DNA of 64,000 nucleotides from assembly GCA_017477935.1 (NCBI GenBank), contig JAFVIC010000037.1, positions 1 through 64,000 of the forward strand, written 5' to 3'. Source of the stretch: Akkermansia sp. GTDB lineage: Bacteria > Verrucomicrobiota > Verrucomicrobiia > Verrucomicrobiales > Akkermansiaceae. Numbering within the stretch: position 1 is the stretch's first letter; each line of letters starts with the position of its first letter. This document shows positions 10,077 through 18,302 of the stretch, piece by piece. The notes under the pieces are model-generated. The model did no database searches and was not told where the DNA came from. It was given only the letters and a program-made list of their open reading frames with translations. The position numbers were made by a program, and so were the translations under genes.

Positions 10077-10104
10077 TTGCCATTTTATTTCAGTATGTTA
10101 TACT
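10077..10104 (+). promoter_or_regulatory. Promoter giving a leaderless transcript
   Basis: TTGCCA (10077-10082), 16-base spacer and TATACT (10099-10104). The -10 box ends 6 bases before ATG 10111, so transcription should start at or next to the A of the start codon. This fixes the start of the next gene and excludes longer in-frame readings from 9832. Confidence 0.75.
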
Positions 10105-10110
10105 GGTGGC

Positions 10111-10599
10111 ATGAACGTCGTACTTGCACATGACCCGGCCGGTTTGTTAGCAGCCTTTCTGGGGGTAATGGCAGCGGTTTTATTCGGGATACCGCTGGTG
10201 AATTCGCTGCTGGCGGCCGCGGCATTCATGCTGTCGGGGATTGGGACCGGGGTGGCCTGGTGGCGGCGCATTCTGGCACCGGGGCTGTATGCGGTATGCT
10301 CTTTTGTGCTGGTGGGGCTCTGTTTATTGTTGCTGGGTGCGGTTACGGCAGAGGGGCCCACTCCGCTCTGGGTGAAGGTGGTGTTCTGCGTGATATGGGG
10401 TGTACATTTGCTGTTGCCCTTCTGGTTGAGCCGCGGTTTGTTGCGCTTCTGCCTGTGGCGGGCTCTTCTGGCTACGTTGCTGGTTCCGGTACTGCATGTG
10501 GTGCTGGCGTTGCTGTGTGGCTATGGGTTGCACGAAGCCTGGCAGGAAATTGAAAAGGCAAATGCCGAGCGGCAGAAGCAAGTTGAGGCGATAGATTGA
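10111..10599 (+). CDS. Polytopic membrane protein, unknown
   Basis: The 162-residue protein is almost entirely hydrophobic, with about four or five membrane segments (for example AGLLAAFLGVMAAVLFGIP, PGLYAVCSFVLVGLCLLLLG and VVFCVIWGVHLLLPFWL) and a short charged cytoplasmic tail, EIEKANAERQKQVEAID. No family is recognised. The start at 10111 is set by a promoter directly before it; longer readings would overlap the divergent gene. No operon partner is present. Confidence 0.65.
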   Translation: MNVVLAHDPAGLLAAFLGVMAAVLFGIPLVNSLLAAAAFMLSGIGTGVAWWRRILAPGLYAVCSFVLVGLCLLLLGAVTAEGPTPLWVKVVFCVIWGVHLLLPFWLSRGLLRFCLWRALLATLLVPVLHVVLALLCGYGLHEAWQEIEKANAERQKQVEAID

Positions 10600-10658
10600 A
10601 AGGGGGCCGGCTGTCGGCAGGCCGAATTTCAACCTATCGCCTGTGTTGTGAGCGCGGC

Positions 10659-11246
10659 TCACAGGCCGGCGAATTGCAGGTGCATCCAGTCGTAATTCCG
10701 GGTGCGGCCCAGAGAGGTGGCACCGTGACTTTCCCATATCTGCCACCAGCGCTCGCAGTCCGGATGGCTGAGAGTGGCGCGCGGGGCGCGGGTGCCGTAT
10801 GAGTTGGCCACGGGGGAGAAGTCGAGCGCAATTCCCCAGGCGTGCATGGAGAGAGTACTGCTGCCCGTGCTGCTGCGGTAGTTGTATGAGCCGCCGTAGA
10901 TATCGAGCCCCAGGCGGCGAATTTCGGCTGCTCCATAGTGTTCGAGCACTTCTCGCAGGGCTGCCTGCACATGCGTGGCTATCAGCTTATGCACGCGTAT
11001 GGTTCGTACCGGCTCGCCTTCGAAGTAGAGGGTGTAGGGCGGCACCAGCGCGGTAAGCTCGCTTTCACAACCGGGTGGGCCGAATATACTTTTGCCGCTG
11101 CGTACCTCGGCCTGTGAGGGCCAGGTGGGAGTGGTGGCTGTGGGGAGACCGAGGGCGAGCTTGAGGGCATGCACCGTGCGGGGACCCACGATGCCGTCGG
11201 GCGTTACGCCGATGTGTTTCTGAATACGGGCGATATCATTTTTCAT
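10659..11246 (-). CDS. Phage-type endolysin: peptidoglycan-binding plus M15 D-Ala-D-Ala carboxypeptidase
   Basis: Residues 1-35 form a PG_binding_1 motif (IQKHIGVTPDGIVGPRTVHA). The C-terminal half is an M15-type zinc peptidase: the SMHAWGIALDFSP motif supplies the first His and the Asp, and RNYDWMHLQF supplies the last zinc His. No signal peptide is visible, as expected for an endolysin released by a holin. Its start overlaps the end of the holin-like gene by 11 bases, so both are translated from one message. It cleaves peptide cross-links or stems in peptidoglycan. The base composition is that of the host, so this pair may be domesticated rather than recently acquired. Confidence 0.8.
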   Translation of the reverse strand: MKNDIARIQKHIGVTPDGIVGPRTVHALKLALGLPTATTPTWPSQAEVRSGKSIFGPPGCESELTALVPPYTLYFEGEPVRTIRVHKLIATHVQAALREVLEHYGAAEIRRLGLDIYGGSYNYRSSTGSSTLSMHAWGIALDFSPVANSYGTRAPRATLSHPDCERWWQIWESHGATSLGRTRNYDWMHLQFAGL

Positions 11247-11463
11247 GGCCGGTAGTGATTACGGTGGAGTGTTCGATTCGTTCCAGTCGGGAGTCCATAC
11301 TGCGCAGCACATCGACGGTGTGGGCGGCAGTGGTGGACTGTTCACAGGCGAGTTGTCTGAAATCGCTGTATACGAAGCACATCAGGCAGAAACCGCCGAA
11401 GGTCACGATTTCACGGGTATAATCTCTCAGCAGGCTGAGGTAATCTCGAAAAGGTTTGCACAT
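11236..11463 (-). CDS. Small holin-like membrane protein upstream of endolysin
   Basis: The 75-residue protein has one membrane segment (about 18-33, EIVTFGGFCLMCFVYSDF) followed by a soluble helix rich in charge (DVLRSMDSRLERIEHS). Size, single membrane helix and position directly before an overlapping endolysin gene suggest a phage holin or lysis accessory. ATG 11463 is preferred because AAGGTG lies 4 bases upstream, one of the few visible ribosome-binding sites here. A longer in-frame reading to 11775 would cross the hairpin at 11481-11515 and overlap the next gene. Confidence 0.6.
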   Translation of the reverse strand: MCKPFRDYLSLLRDYTREIVTFGGFCLMCFVYSDFRQLACEQSTTAAHTVDVLRSMDSRLERIEHSTVITTGHEK

Positions 11464-11480
11464 ACACACCTTATACAGCC

Positions 11481-11515
11481 GAAGCCCCGTTCCTGCAATA
11501 CAGAAACGGGGCTTC
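11481..11515 (-). terminator. Hairpin after the repeat lipoprotein gene
   Basis: GAAGCCCCGTT (11481-11491) pairs perfectly with AACGGGGCTTC (11505-11515) around a 13-base loop. It lies between the lipoprotein gene (ending 11567) and the lysis pair. No long T run follows, so efficiency is uncertain. Confidence 0.5.
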
Positions 11516-11566
11516 GCGGCGACTGTCAACCTGTTATGCTTTGGTTGGTAACAGGTTGCGCGCTTG

Positions 11567-12532
11567 TTACAGAATATTAGCCGGAGCTGTGGACGGAGCA
11601 GCGGGGGCAGCCGGAGCAGCGGGGGCTGCCGGAGCTGCCGGGGCCGCAGGGGCAGCCGGAGCGGGCTCAGGGCTGCCAGCCTTGGGATCCGGGGAGGCGT
11701 AGTACACCTCGCCATCGAGACTGGCGCGGTAACGACCGCCGGGCAGAATGGTAATGCCGATAGTCTTATTGGCATAGTTGGCCGGGGGAGTCACCTTGTA
11801 GCGGCGCAGCTCGGGGGCATCGGGCTTGTCGGGGTCACGAATCACCACGGTCAGCTGACCCTGAATGGGGCGGGCCTCAGAAGGCGGAGTGCTCAGGTTG
11901 GCACCGGCGAACATATAGCCCACGGGGAATACGTTGTCAGAATCGTCGAATACCTCCACAAACAGACGGCCTGTTGTGCCGTTAATCATCTGCACGGCAT
12001 AGTTGGCGGTGCTGCCGGCTACGGGCTGAGGCTGGGCAGGGCCTTGCGGAGCAGCGGGAGCTGCCGTGGCGGCGGGGTCATTGCCCACACCGTTAATGGT
12101 AGCCATGCCCGGCTGAGTCTGAGTCGGGGTGGGGTAGGGCTGCACGGTGGGCTGCTGGACGAGCACGGGCTGGCCGGTTATGGGGTCAGCAGTGTAGACG
12201 GGCTGCGGAGCCACGGTGGGCTGCTGAACGAGCACGGGCTGGCCGGTCATGGGGTCAGTGGTGTAGACGGGCTGCGGAGCCACGGTGGGTTGCTGAACGA
12301 GCACAGGCTGACCGGTCATGGAATCGGTAGCATAGACGGGCTGGGCAGGCTGCTGAGGCACGTAGGTCTGCGGGGCGGCCGGTTGTGCATAGCCGGAGGG
12401 CTGCACGTACGGATTGGCAGCCTGAGTCTGCGGCTTGGTAGCGGGTGCCGGGGTAAGGCCCGGGAACTGCATCGGGGCGCAGGCGGAAAGAAGGAGAGCG
12501 CCGCCTGCAGCGAGTATGTAGGAGCTCTTCAT
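11567..12532 (-). CDS. Repeat-rich lipoprotein
   Basis: MKSSYILAAGGALLLSAC is a lipoprotein signal with lipobox LSAC, so the mature protein is anchored by Cys. Residues about 60-130 hold three copies of a 22-residue unit built on PVYxTDxMTGQPVLVQQPTV. A central globular part (about 165-270, NYAVQMINGTTGRLFVEVFD) follows, and the C-terminus is an Ala-Pro stretch of about 45 residues. No family is recognised; the Pro-rich parts suggest a flexible periplasmic or surface linker. The start at 12532 is chosen because the -10 box (12539-12544) leaves no room for an earlier codon. It is monocistronic. Confidence 0.7.
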   Translation of the reverse strand: MKSSYILAAGGALLLSACAPMQFPGLTPAPATKPQTQAANPYVQPSGYAQPAAPQTYVPQQPAQPVYATDSMTGQPVLVQQPTVAPQPVYTTDPMTGQPVLVQQPTVAPQPVYTADPITGQPVLVQQPTVQPYPTPTQTQPGMATINGVGNDPAATAAPAAPQGPAQPQPVAGSTANYAVQMINGTTGRLFVEVFDDSDNVFPVGYMFAGANLSTPPSEARPIQGQLTVVIRDPDKPDAPELRRYKVTPPANYANKTIGITILPGGRYRASLDGEVYYASPDPKAGSPEPAPAAPAAPAAPAAPAAPAAPAAPSTAPANIL

Positions 12533-12538
12533 GCGCAC

Positions 12539-12567
12539 AGTCTATCACGGATTGTGTCATAATGCAA
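12539..12567 (-). promoter_or_regulatory. Promoter giving a leaderless lipoprotein transcript
   Basis: On the minus strand, TTGCAT (12567-12562), a 17-base spacer and TAGACT (12544-12539) stand 6 bases before ATG 12532. Confidence 0.75.
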
Positions 12568-12629
12568 GTGTTTATTGCCATTAAATTGTAAAAAAATGAT
12601 AAATATTGAGTCGATGGCTGATATTTTGC

Positions 12630-12658
12630 TTGCCAGGATGCGTAAAATTGTGTAAAAT
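12630..12658 (+). promoter_or_regulatory. pfp promoter
   Basis: TTGCCA (12630-12635), 17-base spacer and TAAAAT (12653-12658). The start site near 12665 leaves a leader of about 65 bases before ATG 12730, longer than for many genes here. Confidence 0.6.
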
Positions 12659-12729
12659 GCGCTACCCCGTGGTCGGCTTAGTAATATCGGCGGCGGGTAT
12701 GATTAATCCGTACATCACGTCATTCAGTT

Positions 12730-13980
12730 ATGAAAGAACTCAAAGGTGCATGCATCATCGGCCAGTCCGGCGGCCCCACCGCTGTGATTAACGCCAGCGT
12801 ACTCGGCGCCGTGCAGACGGCTCTCAATTCCCCCCAGATCACCCGCGTTCTGGGTGCCGCCCACGGTATTACGGGCGTGCTCAACGAACAGCTTTACGAC
12901 ATGGGTATGGAGGATCCCGCTGAGCTTGAGCTGCTCAAGTTCACCCCCTCTTCCGCCCTCGGTACCTGCCGCTACAAGATGAAGGACCCCGATGTGGATC
13001 CCACCGACTACGAGAAAATTCTCGATACCTTCAAGAAGTTCGACGTTCGCTACTTCTTCTACAACGGTGGTAACGACTCCATGGACACCTGCAACAAGAT
13101 TTCCAAGTTCATGCAGAAGTCCGGTTACGAGTGCCGCGTGATGGGTATTCCCAAGACCATCGACAACGACCTCTTCGGTACTGATCACTGCCCCGGTTTC
13201 GCCTCCGCCGCCAAGTACATCGCCACTTCCTGCATGGAGGTGCAGCACGATGCCTCTTGCTACGACACCGGCATGATCACCATCATCGAGGTGATGGGCC
13301 GCCACGCCGGCTGGCTGACTGCCGCCAGCGCTCTGGCCAACTACGCCGGTGCCGGTCCCGACCTCATCTACCTCCCCGAGGTTGACTTCGACATGAACAC
13401 CTTCCTCGATGACGTCGAGAAGCGCTACAACGCCACCGGCAAGTGCCTGGTAGTGGTTTCCGAGGGTATTCACGACGCATACGGCCAGTTCATCTCCCAG
13501 GCCAAGACCAACAGCAACGACGGCTTCGGTCACGCTCAGCTGGGCGGTCTGGCCAACAAGCTGGCTGAGGTGGTGCGTGAGCGCGTTCCCTCTGCCAAGG
13601 TGCGTGCCATCGAGCCCTCCCTGCTGCAGCGCTGCGCCACTCACCTGGCTTCCACCACCGACGCTCAGGAGGCCTACCTCGCCGGCAAGACCGCTGTGCA
13701 GGCTGCCGTGAACGGCGACACCGACAAGATGGTTGCCTTCGAGCGTAACGACCTCTACGGTCAGTACGTGTGCAACACCAAGATGCTGCCCCTTGAGAGC
13801 GTGGCTAACTTCGAGCGCAAGGTTCCCCGCGAGTGGATTAACGCCGCAGGTAACGGCATCGAGCGCGCCTTCATCGACTATGCTCTGCCCCTCATTCAGG
13901 GCGAGACCGGCATGAAGACCGTTCAGGCTCTGCCCCGCTTCGCCCGCCTGCGCAAGGTGCTGGCTAAGCCCTGCTGCTAA
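12730..13980 (+). CDS. pfp: Pyrophosphate-dependent 6-phosphofructokinase
   Basis: This glycolytic enzyme phosphorylates fructose 6-phosphate. The fold is shown by GQSGGPTAVIN (11-21), GGNDS (113-117), PKTIDND (141-147) and EVMGRHAGWL. Two residues point to pyrophosphate rather than ATP as donor: Asp in place of the second Gly of GGDGS, and Lys in place of Gly in PGTIDND. This is the reversible enzyme type known in several anaerobes. The length of 416 residues fits. The gene is monocistronic with its own promoter and a textbook terminator. Very even codon use (GCC, AAG, ATC) suggests high expression. Confidence 0.92.
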   Translation: MKELKGACIIGQSGGPTAVINASVLGAVQTALNSPQITRVLGAAHGITGVLNEQLYDMGMEDPAELELLKFTPSSALGTCRYKMKDPDVDPTDYEKILDTFKKFDVRYFFYNGGNDSMDTCNKISKFMQKSGYECRVMGIPKTIDNDLFGTDHCPGFASAAKYIATSCMEVQHDASCYDTGMITIIEVMGRHAGWLTAASALANYAGAGPDLIYLPEVDFDMNTFLDDVEKRYNATGKCLVVVSEGIHDAYGQFISQAKTNSNDGFGHAQLGGLANKLAEVVRERVPSAKVRAIEPSLLQRCATHLASTTDAQEAYLAGKTAVQAAVNGDTDKMVAFERNDLYGQYVCNTKMLPLESVANFERKVPREWINAAGNGIERAFIDYALPLIQGETGMKTVQALPRFARLRKVLAKPCC

Positions 13981-14006
13981 GTGCAGTTTGACAGCCTAAA
14001 CTTTGC

Positions 14007-14040
14007 GGCCGCGGTTCCTTTCGGAACCGCGGCCTTTTTT
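14007..14040 (+). terminator. Intrinsic terminator of pfp
   Basis: GGCCGCGGTTCC (14007-14018), loop TTTC and GGAACCGCGGCC (14023-14034) form a perfect 12-bp stem followed by six T. Confidence 0.95.
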
Positions 14041-14083
14041 GATGATGAATGGCAGATTCGAGAACAACTCGAGCCGGCGCCTT

Positions 14084-14632
14084 TTATTCGAGCACGATTT
14101 TGTCGAACCTTTTCTGAATGTTGTAGCGGCGGTCTATGAGCTGCCAGACGGCGCGGTGGAAAGAGCGCGAGCGCACGGAGGTGGAACAATCGCCGAGGTT
14201 GACGCCGAACTCTTCTGACGGGCAGATGGAGAGGGGCAGGCGCTTGTCACCGCAGCGTAACTCAAATCGAAGCCAGTAGTCGAGAGTATCACCGTATTCA
14301 ACCGCGGTGGTTTCATCTGCCAGCTTTTCCGGTTCAGCGTGGGGCATTGTTCCCAGGTTGACCCATTCGGCTTCTGAGGGCGCGGGGGAGATACACCATG
14401 CGAAAGAACCATTGTCCGGCTTCTTGTTGGCGCTGTACCAAAGCTCGACGGTAGCTCCCGGCTGCAGGTAGGGGGCGAGAATCTGCCGGAGTTCCGATTG
14501 CTGAGCGGAGGTCATGGGGGAAAAGCGGGCTTCGCCGGCCATGAGAGGCGGCTGCTCGGCCGGAGCCTGCACCTTGTGAGTGCAGGCCGCCGACAGCAGC
14601 AGGAGTGTGGTCAGATAAAGGGGGCGTAGCAT
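14084..14632 (-). CDS. Lipoprotein, unknown function, in GH84 operon
   Basis: The protein has 182 residues with a lipoprotein signal (LYLTTLLLLSAAC, Cys 17). The mature part contains four further cysteines and no recognised domain; WVNLGTMP and DYWLRFELRCGDKRLPLS are the most ordered-looking stretches. It is the last of three minus-strand genes: it starts 8 bases after the GH84 gene stop, so it is very likely cotranslated with the glycosidase and may be a partner at the cell surface. That partnership is inferred from position only. Confidence 0.65.
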   Translation of the reverse strand: MLRPLYLTTLLLLSAACTHKVQAPAEQPPLMAGEARFSPMTSAQQSELRQILAPYLQPGATVELWYSANKKPDNGSFAWCISPAPSEAEWVNLGTMPHAEPEKLADETTAVEYGDTLDYWLRFELRCGDKRLPLSICPSEEFGVNLGDCSTSVRSRSFHRAVWQLIDRRYNIQKRFDKIVLE

Positions 14633-14640
14633 AACGGATT

Positions 14641-17451
14641 TCAGTTGTTATCGTGTACGAAGATGACTTCGAAGGTGTATTTGCCGGTCTGCTGAGGGGC
14701 TTCCAGTTGCACGCGGTTGCTGTTTGCCGGAACTGCGAATTCTTGAGTGAACTCAGTGGTGGCTGTGGGTTGAGCTCCGTTAACGGTGCAGGCAGCGGTA
14801 CCGACTACGATGATTTTCTTCGTATTGGGCGTGAGAGCCATATTGAGCCGCATGTCCCCCTTGCCATTGCTGTAGAACGTAGTCAGGTCACCATCGGTGA
14901 GCAGTGCCGGGTTCACTTCTGCCTGTTCGGCGGGCTGCTCCAGGCGGAAGTAGGTGAGCTTGACCTCCTGTGCAGTATTGCCCTTGTGGGTCAGGCGCAC
15001 GGCGGTGATGGGTTTGGTGGGCAGGTGTTTTTGTTCGAATATGAGCCATTCGTCTTCGCTCTCACCTGTTACCCGGGTCTGTGTTCCGTCACTGTGGGTG
15101 AGGGTGATTTCTGCCCACTCGCGCAGTTCGGTGTTGGCCAGGTTGAGCAGCATGTTTTTCGGCGTGAGAGTGGCCGGGAGCTTCAGCTCTATGTATTCAT
15201 CGGGAATCATGGTGAAGACCTCCATGATTCGGTTGATTCCTACATGGTTTTCATCCTGATAGGCTGAGAACGTGGGAGCTTTGGCCATTTTGTGAGCCGT
15301 GAAGGGCGGCAGTGTACGGTTGACGCTGAACTCGGTGATGGCGGTGGGCTCGCTCTGCGGTTCAAGCACGCGGAAACGCAGCATCGTGGCTTGTACGGGG
15401 GCTTCGGCGGTGTCTTTCACCAGGGTGTTGCCACCGATAGCTGTGCCGATGGGTTCCCACTTGCTGCCGTCGGTGGAGAATTCGAACAGGCCTTGTACCA
15501 TGGGGGCGTTCCGGCTGGTGCACAGTACAATGTTGCGAATGTCGGTGAGCCTGCCAAAGTTCAGGCAGTAGCAGTCACCGGCCTGCTGTCGGTGAACTTT
15601 CGTTTCCTTGGTGGGTATTCCGTTGATGGTGAATGTGGTGCGTATGTCGCGATAACCTGCGATTGCTGCCAGAACTGCGGGGTTCATGTAGCGCAGGGTA
15701 GACATCATGGCGGGGGTCATGTGGTACATGGCCACCTCGGTGTCTTTCAGGTAAACGGTGCCGTCGGGGGTCCATTCATCGCGCAGGGTGTTTTCCATAT
15801 CTGCGTGGGTTTTCACCGCGCGGAAGAAGTGCTGCAAACGCGAGGTTTCATCAGTGGCCTGTATAGCTTGCATGGCCGCCGTGCCGGCATGCCCGGCGAG
15901 GATAAACTGGGTAATCCACGGTTCGATATCGCTGCGGAGTTCGGCTGTGCCGGGGGAATTCAGCAGGGTGATGCCGGCATGCTCCATGCGCGAGAACTCA
16001 GCCTGCAGGGTAGCGGCCGCGGTGGTGTCCGGTGTGTTGTCGTGCAGCGATTTTCTGTAGGTGGCAAATATTGGCGCGAACTGCACGGACTCCTCGCGCA
16101 GGTACTTGTGCGTATTGGGCAGCAGGTAGGAGTTGTGGTCGCAGAAACACTGCATGGCCGCCGTGCAGTCGGGGTACAGGCGGGCAATGCCGGCGCGCCA
16201 GGATTTGTCGGATTCAAAGCCGGTGATGTTCCAGGTGTAGTCTGCCACACCGAACAGGCCCACCTTGCTGGCCTCGGCATGCTCCATGGGGTTAGCCACG
16301 AAACCGCTCATTTCGTTCTTCATTTCGGCTTCCGTTCCCAGACCGTAGGTTCGGCCCATGGAAATGCGGCTGCGCTTGAAGTCGTTGCAGGGCCAGTTCC
16401 ACCAGATGAAGGTTGGGCGCTTGACGTGCATGTTCACCCACTTCTGGCCGCTCAGGGTGATGTCATTCACCACCGTGTCACCTGTCCACATGACGGGGAT
16501 GGAGCGGTCGAGTCCGTTGCCGAGGGTTTGCAGGAACTGTTCGTTGGTCCAGGCCTTGTTGTAGCCGGTGGGGCACATGATGAGGGTCTGGTTCACGTCT
16601 GCATGTTTGCGGATGAAGTGCTCCAGAATGTAGTTGCAGAGCTGTACCTGGCGCTCGGCTTTGCCGATTTCGCCGCTGGAATCGTCCACCAGCACGCCGA
16701 AATTCCTCACGCCCAGGTCATACATGAGCTTCAGTTTGTGGCAGAGCCCATCCAGCTGGGTTTTTCCGCCGTTTTCATTCCATTTGACGGTATTGGCCGG
16801 GTGAATAGCCCACACAAAGCGCACGTGGTTGCGGCGGGCGTGCTGCACGAGTTGGCGAATTTCCTCCGCTTTTTCGGCGGGGTAGGGTTCGTAGCAGCCC
16901 AGGCCATGGTGGTAGGGGTCATCCTTGGGGGCGTAGATGTAGGTGTTCATCTTATTGCGCCCGTAGAAGTCGAACTGAGCCTTGCGGGCGGCATAGCTCC
17001 AGGGAGCACCGTAGTAGCCTTCCACGGTGCCGCGGAAGGGCAGGTCGGGCCAGTCGAGCACGGTGCCCAGGGGCAGTTCTCCGCGGGTGGCAACGTCTGC
17101 GATAGTCAACTCAGGAAAGGGGTCTCTGTGAGCATTGTCCGCACCGGCCACACCGCGCAGCAGCTGGCTGAGGGTCTGCTTGGCGTAGAAGATTGCCTCT
17201 TCGCTGTTGGCCCATACGGTCAAGGTGCCATCGGTGATTTCGATGGCGTATGCGCCCACATTGTCAGTGGGCAGGCGCTCCCACATGCCGCCCTTGCTGT
17301 CGGGGCTGCGTTGCTCAATCTGCACCCGGGTGATGTGGGTGTAGTTTTCCTGCAGGTTGACCTGCTGGGGTTTGGGGAAGATATCGGGTGCGGCGGTCAC
17401 CAGTGAGGTGCAGCCGAGCATCAGCCCGGCCATCAGTGCGTGTTTGTTCAT
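14641..17451 (-). CDS. Secreted GH84 beta-N-acetylglucosaminidase
   Basis: The enzyme removes terminal beta-linked GlcNAc from mucin glycans or GlcNAc-modified proteins by substrate-assisted catalysis. A signal peptide spans residues 1-21. An N-terminal GH20b-like domain (about 25-125) precedes the GH84 barrel, marked by FRGTVEGYYGAPWSYAARKA (139-158) and the paired catalytic aspartates in FGVLVDDSSGE (D256, D257). The C-terminal third (about 560-936) contains beta-rich carbohydrate-binding-like modules. The length of 936 residues is usual for secreted members. The gene overlaps the upstream HAD gene by 4 bases (ATGA) and is followed by a lipoprotein gene, forming an operon. In a mucin-feeding lifestyle it would free GlcNAc; the lifestyle is inference. 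Confidence 0.92.
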   Translation of the reverse strand: MNKHALMAGLMLGCTSLVTAAPDIFPKPQQVNLQENYTHITRVQIEQRSPDSKGGMWERLPTDNVGAYAIEITDGTLTVWANSEEAIFYAKQTLSQLLRGVAGADNAHRDPFPELTIADVATRGELPLGTVLDWPDLPFRGTVEGYYGAPWSYAARKAQFDFYGRNKMNTYIYAPKDDPYHHGLGCYEPYPAEKAEEIRQLVQHARRNHVRFVWAIHPANTVKWNENGGKTQLDGLCHKLKLMYDLGVRNFGVLVDDSSGEIGKAERQVQLCNYILEHFIRKHADVNQTLIMCPTGYNKAWTNEQFLQTLGNGLDRSIPVMWTGDTVVNDITLSGQKWVNMHVKRPTFIWWNWPCNDFKRSRISMGRTYGLGTEAEMKNEMSGFVANPMEHAEASKVGLFGVADYTWNITGFESDKSWRAGIARLYPDCTAAMQCFCDHNSYLLPNTHKYLREESVQFAPIFATYRKSLHDNTPDTTAAATLQAEFSRMEHAGITLLNSPGTAELRSDIEPWITQFILAGHAGTAAMQAIQATDETSRLQHFFRAVKTHADMENTLRDEWTPDGTVYLKDTEVAMYHMTPAMMSTLRYMNPAVLAAIAGYRDIRTTFTINGIPTKETKVHRQQAGDCYCLNFGRLTDIRNIVLCTSRNAPMVQGLFEFSTDGSKWEPIGTAIGGNTLVKDTAEAPVQATMLRFRVLEPQSEPTAITEFSVNRTLPPFTAHKMAKAPTFSAYQDENHVGINRIMEVFTMIPDEYIELKLPATLTPKNMLLNLANTELREWAEITLTHSDGTQTRVTGESEDEWLIFEQKHLPTKPITAVRLTHKGNTAQEVKLTYFRLEQPAEQAEVNPALLTDGDLTTFYSNGKGDMRLNMALTPNTKKIIVVGTAACTVNGAQPTATTEFTQEFAVPANSNRVQLEAPQQTGKYTFEVIFVHDNN

Positions 17452-18107
17452 GATGTCAGTTTGGTGAGTAGTGGCTCCAGTTCGGCGAAATCAGCCAATC
17501 GGAACTCAGGGTTCAGGGCGGTGCAGGCGGCGCTATCGGCAGCACTGTTGCTGCCCCAGGCGGCATTGATGATAGGCACGCCTACGCTGTGGCACAGGGA
17601 GATGTCGCTGGGGGCATCTCCCACGTAGATGATTTCCTGCGGGCCGAGCTGCCACGCGGCCATGGCTCGCTTCAGATTGTCGGCCTTGCAGTTGTAGAAA
17701 GGGTCACCGTAGAGGTGCAGGTCGAACACGCCCTCCATGCCGAACTTTGCCAGCGTGGGCTCACCGGTGTGGTGTTCTTTGCCGGTGAGCAGAGCAAGCT
17801 TCAGCCCGCGGGCTTTCAGGTTTCGCAGCAGTTCCGCCGCGCCGGGGAAGGGAGCCGGGGCCAGCTCATCGTGCAGCTCGCAATATATTCGCACAAAGGT
17901 ACCGATGGGCAGCTCCGGTGAATCTGGGTCCATATCCAGCAGGCCGCCCAGTACCCCGCGGTCACTCAGTCCGAAGTAACTTACAACCTCTTCTGCACTT
18001 GGTTTTCGCCCCGTCAGCTCTGCTGTCGTTGCACGGTAGGACTCGATACACAGCTGCAGTGTGTCGCCCAGTGTGCCGTCCATGTCGAATATGATTCCTT
18101 TCAGCAT
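17448..18107 (-). CDS. HAD-superfamily phosphatase (phosphoglycolate phosphatase-like)
   Basis: The start MLKGIIFDMDGTLGDTLQL carries the DxDGT nucleophile motif (D8, D10). Motif II is in KLALLTGKEH, motif III Lys in FYNCKADNLKRA, and motif IV in IYVGDAPSDISLC. A helical cap lies between residues 18 and 85, as in Gph/beta-phosphoglucomutase-type enzymes. It has 219 residues. I take ATG 18107 because the first beta strand begins there; earlier readings add 46 residues of poor quality and cross the promoter. It is the first gene of the HAD-GH84-lipoprotein operon, and may dephosphorylate a sugar phosphate; the substrate cannot be told from sequence. Confidence 0.8.
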   Translation of the reverse strand: MLKGIIFDMDGTLGDTLQLCIESYRATTAELTGRKPSAEEVVSYFGLSDRGVLGGLLDMDPDSPELPIGTFVRIYCELHDELAPAPFPGAAELLRNLKARGLKLALLTGKEHHTGEPTLAKFGMEGVFDLHLYGDPFYNCKADNLKRAMAAWQLGPQEIIYVGDAPSDISLCHSVGVPIINAAWGSNSAADSAACTALNPEFRLADFAELEPLLTKLTS

Positions 18108-18127
18108 ATCATGTAGTGAGTCTGCGG

Positions 18128-18157
18128 ATTCTACCAGAACCCCCTGCGGACTGGCAA
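18128..18157 (-). promoter_or_regulatory. Promoter of the HAD-GH84-lipoprotein operon
   Basis: Minus-strand TTGCCA (18157-18152), 18-base spacer and TAGAAT (18133-18128), 20 bases before ATG 18107. Confidence 0.6.
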
Positions 18158-18250
18158 GGGGTAAGTGCGACATCCCCCCGACAAATGGCAAAACAACCTG
18201 CCTTTTCCGGCGGGGCGAGGGACTGTGTGACATCTCCTGATACAAACAAA

Positions 18251-18278
18251 CACCCCCGCAGCTGAACTGCCGGGGGTG
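18251..18278 (-). terminator. Terminator of the His-rich lipoprotein gene
   Basis: CACCCCCGCAG and CTGCCGGGGGTG pair with a one-base bulge; on the minus strand the stem is followed by TGTTTGTTTG. Confidence 0.7.
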
Positions 18279-18302
18279 ATGATGAGGAGCCGTAGCCGGA
18301 AA

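Noticed and set aside
15292-17406. 704-codon open frame opposite the GH84 gene
   Set aside because: Antisense shadow of a gene with clear catalytic motifs; no start signal or family resemblance.
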